Source: ZC4RG29 sp035304385
GTDB lineage: Bacteria; Bacteroidota; Bacteroidia; Cytophagales; Cyclobacteriaceae
Length of the DNA stretch: 64,000 nt
NCBI GenBank assembly: GCA_035304385.1
Contig: DATGQD010000005.1
Location: 1-64,000 of the forward strand
Direction of reading: 5' to 3'
Below the pieces are notes generated by a model. The model ran no database searches and was not told the origin of the DNA. It saw nothing but the letters and a program-made list of their open reading frames with translations. Every line of letters begins with the position of its first letter. Position 1 is the first letter of the stretch. This document shows, one piece after another, positions 60,417-64,000 of this stretch. Made by a program: the position numbers and the translations under genes.

Positions 60417-61919
60417 TTAAAGCACAAAGGTAATTTTATTAATCCAACCCATCAACAGATCGGGTCGGAAGAACAAACCCAACAGGACTAAAACAAGGAC
60501 CAGCCCCAAAAAATTTATCCATGTCAAGTATTTTACGGGGGTGCTTTCGCCCTCTTTCAGAAACGCGAAATAGGGGATCCGCAGGTAGAAGAACAGCGAG
60601 ATTACCGTGTTCAGCAGGCCGGGGATGAGGATCCAGAGGAGGAAAGGATCGTCTACGGCGCGGTAGGCATCGTAAAGGCCCGTAAAAATGAGGAGCTTGG
60701 CGGTGAAGCCCGCCGTCGGAGGGATACCCGTCAGCGAGATCAGGCCCACCAGGAGGAGCGTGTTCGCGGCCGGGTCCGAGCGTCCCGTGCCGGCAAAATC
60801 GGGAATCGTGAGCACGCCTCTCGATTCAAAATATTGCAGGTACGCGAAGACCACGTAATTGGCGACAAAGTACACCGCGGCATAAAACATCATGAATTGT
60901 ATCCCCTGCTCCGTTAGCGCTACGACGCCGACCAAAAGAAAGCCCGATTGCGCGATGGACGAATACGCCATCATGCGTTTTGCGTTCCATTGCCGTAGCG
61001 CTGCTACATTGCCCGCCGTGATGGTAATTATTGCGATCAACCCGATGATCGCTTTCCAGTCGATAAGCGATTGCCCGTAAGCAGTCGCCGCCAGGATAAA
61101 ACGCGTGAGCACCGCCAGACCCGCCAGCTTCGGCACCACCGAAAAGAGAGCGACCACCGGCATGGGTGCCGCCTGATACACGTCGGGCGCCCATAGATGC
61201 ATGGGCAATACGGCCATCTTAAATAGAAAACCGGCGAGCGCCAACAGCCCCGCTACAAGCAGCAACAGCGACTGGTGGGCCAGCAGCCCCTCCACAAACT
61301 CCTGCGATGAAATTATTCCGGAGCCGGTCAGTCCGTACAACAATGACAGTCCATACAACATGATCGCCGCCGCCGCCGTACCGAACAGGAAATATTTCAG
61401 GCTGGCTTCTGCACCTTCCTGCCGGAACGAATATCCCGCAAGCACGTATGAACTGATCGAAATCAATTCGACGGAAAGAAAAATCATGATCATACCGACG
61501 CTCATGGACAGGAAGTGCACGCCCAGCACGACGCTAAGCACCAAAGCGGCATATTCGGAAACATGTTTTCTTCGCTGTGACGCGGGCCACGAAAGTAGCA
61601 GCGTCAGCGCACCTGCGATGTCGCAGATGATCTTGAACCATGACGAGAAGCGATCATTGACGACCATACCGCCGAACAGGTCGACGGCCTTCTCCTGTTG
61701 ACCCCAGTCTGCCAGCGAGAGCGCGCACGCGACAAGTGTTGCGATCAGGGCAATCAGCAGGGGCGCTACGGAGGTTGATCCGGCACGAAGGGAGGGAACG
61801 ACGATACCCGTACAAAGCACGACGATAATCCCGGCAAAGAGGACCAGCTCAGGCCCGAAGAATCCCAGGCTTTGTCGAATCCATTCCAGCTTTTCCGGTA
61901 GTCCTGCTTCGATATTCAC
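60417..61919 (-). CDS. nuoN: NADH-quinone oxidoreductase subunit N
   Basis: 500 residues with about 14 transmembrane helices. The antiporter-like core is clear: ELISISSYVLAGYSFRQEGAEASLKYFLFGTAAAAIMLYGLSLLYG, then KMAVLPMHLWAPDVYQAAPMPVVALFSVVPKLA and KRMMAYSSIAQSGFLLVG. Conserved Glu and Lys residues for proton pumping are present. It is a membrane subunit of respiratory complex I. It starts 12 bases after the nuoM stop. Confidence 0.96.
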   Translation of the reverse strand: MNIEAGLPEKLEWIRQSLGFFGPELVLFAGIIVVLCTGIVVPSLRAGSTSVAPLLIALIATLVACALSLADWGQQEKAVDLFGGMVVNDRFSSWFKIICDIAGALTLLLSWPASQRRKHVSEYAALVLSVVLGVHFLSMSVGMIMIFLSVELISISSYVLAGYSFRQEGAEASLKYFLFGTAAAAIMLYGLSLLYGLTGSGIISSQEFVEGLLAHQSLLLLVAGLLALAGFLFKMAVLPMHLWAPDVYQAAPMPVVALFSVVPKLAGLAVLTRFILAATAYGQSLIDWKAIIGLIAIITITAGNVAALRQWNAKRMMAYSSIAQSGFLLVGVVALTEQGIQFMMFYAAVYFVANYVVFAYLQYFESRGVLTIPDFAGTGRSDPAANTLLLVGLISLTGIPPTAGFTAKLLIFTGLYDAYRAVDDPFLLWILIPGLLNTVISLFFYLRIPYFAFLKEGESTPVKYLTWINFLGLVLVLVLLGLFFRPDLLMGWINKITFVL

Positions 61920-61931
61920 GGCATCATCGTT

Positions 61932-63509
61932 TTAGTTGCCTCCATTTAGGAGTGCGACAAAACCGAGGGCAAACGGGTCTATATATCGGAGCAACAACTG
62001 CGGGAATATGCCAAGGATCAGTGTGGTTGCGGCCAGCGGTAAAAACATCACCTTTTCCCGCATGCCCAGATCGACAAGTTGTTCGGTGGCCGCACCGCCG
62101 CGCACGTGGAGCGTACCGAAAAACATACGCTGTATTGTCCACAAGTAATACGCCGCGCCGAGTGCCAGGCCGAGCGTGGCGATCACCGCCAGACTCAGGT
62201 GGATCACTTCGGAACGGAAGGCGCCAAGAAATACCATGATCTCCGCGATGAACCCGGAGAAGCCGGGCAGTCCCAGCGATGCAAAGAACGCGATCAGCAC
62301 AACGGCAAAATACGCCGGCATGATCCGCGCCAGCCCGGAATAATTTTCAATCATGCGATCGGAAGTCCGGTCGTACAACACCCCTGCGATGAGGAACAAC
62401 ATCGTTGTAATCACACCGTGACTTACCATCTGATACACCGCGCCGGCTACACCTTCCTGTGTTGCTGACGCCATCCCCAGCAGTACGAATCCCATGTGGG
62501 AAACCGAAGAATAGGCGATGAGCCGTTTCAGGTCTTTGCTCGCCATCGCGGTGAGCGCTCCATATATAATGGACACCACACCGAACAGACCTACAACCCA
62601 GCTTAACGACATCGCGGCATCCGGAAAGAGCGGATACGCGATGCGCATCAAGCCGTACCCACCGATCTTCAACAACAGCGCGGCCAGGATAACGGAAGCT
62701 GGTGTCGGGGCTTCAACGTGCGCGTCGGGCAGCCAGGTGTGGAATGGAACCATCGGCAGCTTGATGGCGAATCCTATAAACAGGAGAAGGAATGCCCAGT
62801 TGCGCGCAGACCATCCGCCGATCAGCCAGCTGCCCGAGGGATCCAGTATAGATCCCGCCAGGTAGTTTCCCGGATCGCGCAGATATACCATGTTGAATGT
62901 GTGGGTGGTTTCATCGCCAGGTACAGATCCTGACAGGTAGAGGGCGATAAACGCAATGAGGATAAGAATAGAGCCACACAGCGTATACAGGAAGAACTTG
63001 ATCGACGCGTACTCACGTCTGCTTCCACCCCAGATCCCGATCAGAAAAAACATCGGGAGCAGCATGAATTCGAAAAAGAGATAGAACAGCAAAAGATCGA
63101 GCGCGACAAAGCTGCCGATAACGGCGGCATTGAGAATGAGGATCAGGATAAAGTAACCCTTTACGCCTTTAGCAATAGTCCAGGATGAGATACCCGCGAT
63201 CAGCATGACGAATACCGTCAGCACAACGAGCGGAAAGCTGAGACCATCAACACCGAGGAAATATTCCGCCTGGAGATTACCCCACGTGCCGAGGTTCAGT
63301 GTGAACCATTGCATGCGCTCTACAAGTCTGAGTTCTCCGGTTTCATGGCTGTAGCGACTGATGGCAATGATCACCAATACCGCCTGTATTGCACACGCGG
63401 CGAGGTTCAGTACACGAAACCATGCGGCCCGGTCGCGGGGAATAAAGAGCGCAACAAAGGCTGCCAGTATAGGGAGAAAGATCAGATACGTAAGAATATG
63501 ATCCGGCAT
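61932..63509 (-). CDS. nuoM: NADH-quinone oxidoreductase subunit M
   Basis: 525 residues with about 14 transmembrane helices. FFEFMLLPMFFLIGIWGG carries the Glu of helix 5, KLPMVPFHTWLPDAHVEAPTPASVILAALLLKIGGYGLMR the Lys and the broken helix, and LKRLIAYSSVSHMGFVLLG follows. It is the second large proton-translocating subunit of complex I. It lies between nuoL and nuoN, as in most nuo operons. Confidence 0.97.
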   Translation of the reverse strand: MPDHILTYLIFLPILAAFVALFIPRDRAAWFRVLNLAACAIQAVLVIIAISRYSHETGELRLVERMQWFTLNLGTWGNLQAEYFLGVDGLSFPLVVLTVFVMLIAGISSWTIAKGVKGYFILILILNAAVIGSFVALDLLLFYLFFEFMLLPMFFLIGIWGGSRREYASIKFFLYTLCGSILILIAFIALYLSGSVPGDETTHTFNMVYLRDPGNYLAGSILDPSGSWLIGGWSARNWAFLLLFIGFAIKLPMVPFHTWLPDAHVEAPTPASVILAALLLKIGGYGLMRIAYPLFPDAAMSLSWVVGLFGVVSIIYGALTAMASKDLKRLIAYSSVSHMGFVLLGMASATQEGVAGAVYQMVSHGVITTMLFLIAGVLYDRTSDRMIENYSGLARIMPAYFAVVLIAFFASLGLPGFSGFIAEIMVFLGAFRSEVIHLSLAVIATLGLALGAAYYLWTIQRMFFGTLHVRGGAATEQLVDLGMREKVMFLPLAATTLILGIFPQLLLRYIDPFALGFVALLNGGN

Positions 63510-63566
63510 CAGACTCGGGGGATTACTGAAAAGCGCCTAAAAATAAAAGTTAATTGGTTCATAATG

Positions 63567-64000
63567 TTATGCAACGATATAAAGGGTGAGCAAAACGAGG
63601 CCCATTCCCGCCCAAAAGATGTACTTATGGATGTTTCCCGATTGAAAGGTCCGCACAAATGCCCCCAGCCACGAGGTGAGGCGAGCGACAAGGTTGACAA
63701 AACCGTCAACGACAGCTTTGTCGAACCATCCAACTATATGGGCCAGTGTCACTTGTATATAAGCCGATCCATGCAAAAAGCCATCGATATACTTCCGGTC
63801 TACCCGCGCACACAAAGCTGACAGATGGCCTACTGGACGCGTGACCACTATGGCGTACAACGCGTCGAGATAAAAGGTGTTCGTCAATACATCGGCCACC
63901 CGCGACGGTTCGGACCTATTCCGGAAAAACAGGTAAGCGAACGCCAACGCACCGAGGACAACACCCACCGATACTACTGTAGTGAGCGCGCTTGCGGTAC
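63567..64000 (-). CDS. nuoL: NADH-quinone oxidoreductase subunit L, C-terminal part only
   Basis: The frame is open to the right edge, so only the last 144 or so residues are present. They match the end of NuoL: a domain with YLDALYAIVVTRPV and GWFDKAVVDGFVNLVARLT, the part that follows the lateral helix, and a final hydrophobic segment (FWAGMGLVLLTLYIVA). An apparent start at 63968 is an internal GTG. The gap to nuoM is 57 bases. Confidence 0.9.
   Translation of the reverse strand, partial: TASALTTVVSVGVVLGALAFAYLFFRNRSEPSRVADVLTNTFYLDALYAIVVTRPVGHLSALCARVDRKYIDGFLHGSAYIQVTLAHIVGWFDKAVVDGFVNLVARLTSWLGAFVRTFQSGNIHKYIFWAGMGLVLLTLYIVA

Overview
The window looks like chromosomal DNA of a Bacteroidota bacterium, most likely order Cytophagales. 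The evidence is a SusC/SusD pair under a hybrid two-component regulator, DUF3857 proteins, a GC content of roughly half (judged by eye), several TAnnTTTG-type -7 promoter boxes, few strong Shine-Dalgarno sequences, and the gene order prephenate dehydratase - aminotransferase - prephenate dehydrogenase - DAHP synthase/chorismate mutase. Both edges cut through genes: an alpha-L-rhamnosidase-like protein on the left and nuoL on the right.

Layout. 1-10.2 kb is a mixed region: GH78-like enzyme, aldehyde dehydrogenase, PHP-domain lipoprotein, GH5 glycosidase, CTP-synthase-like amidotransferase, FKBP isomerase, DUF1330, zinc-ribbon protein and RarD-type transporter. 10.4-27.1 kb is glycan uptake: an AraC-type regulator with a metal-binding-like N-terminus, a 1364-residue hybrid regulator, a long structured leader, SusC, SusD, two IPT/TIG surface glycan-binding lipoproteins, a terminator and a large FG-GAP/UnbV lipoprotein. 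No glycosidase lies inside this cluster. 27.2-33.1 kb holds a split YeeE/YedE sulfur transporter, a HAD phosphatase, a rhomboid protease, a two-domain retropepsin-like protease and a subtilisin-like protease. 33.1-34.3 kb is a minus-strand tRNA cluster, Thr(CGT), Leu(GAG) and Leu(CAG), with a truncated tRNA-Leu copy, three 59-bp repeats and a frameshifted GIY-YIG nuclease gene. 34.3-37.4 kb holds an Rrf2 regulator, a peroxiredoxin, an aminotransferase and a small lipoprotein.

37.6-42.0 kb is the most striking region. A 22-codon leader peptide with eight consecutive Phe/Tyr codons is followed by an intrinsic terminator and a competing antiterminator pairing. It sits ahead of four genes that cover the entry step, the branch point and the terminal steps of Phe and Tyr synthesis. 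This is a textbook-like attenuator that appears to read both aromatic amino acids with one peptide.

42.1-49.2 kb is a tight three-gene operon of envelope proteins: TPR plus MORN-type repeats, a DUF3857/transglutaminase, and a second DUF3857 protein without the catalytic Cys. 49.3-58.4 kb holds an MscS channel, a SPOR-like/OmpA protein, cystathionine beta-synthase, pyrB-pyrR, two tandem paralogous secreted proteins of unknown function and an EVE-domain protein. 58.5-64 kb is the minus-strand run nuoL-nuoM-nuoN followed within a few bases by a long amidophosphoribosyltransferase homologue.
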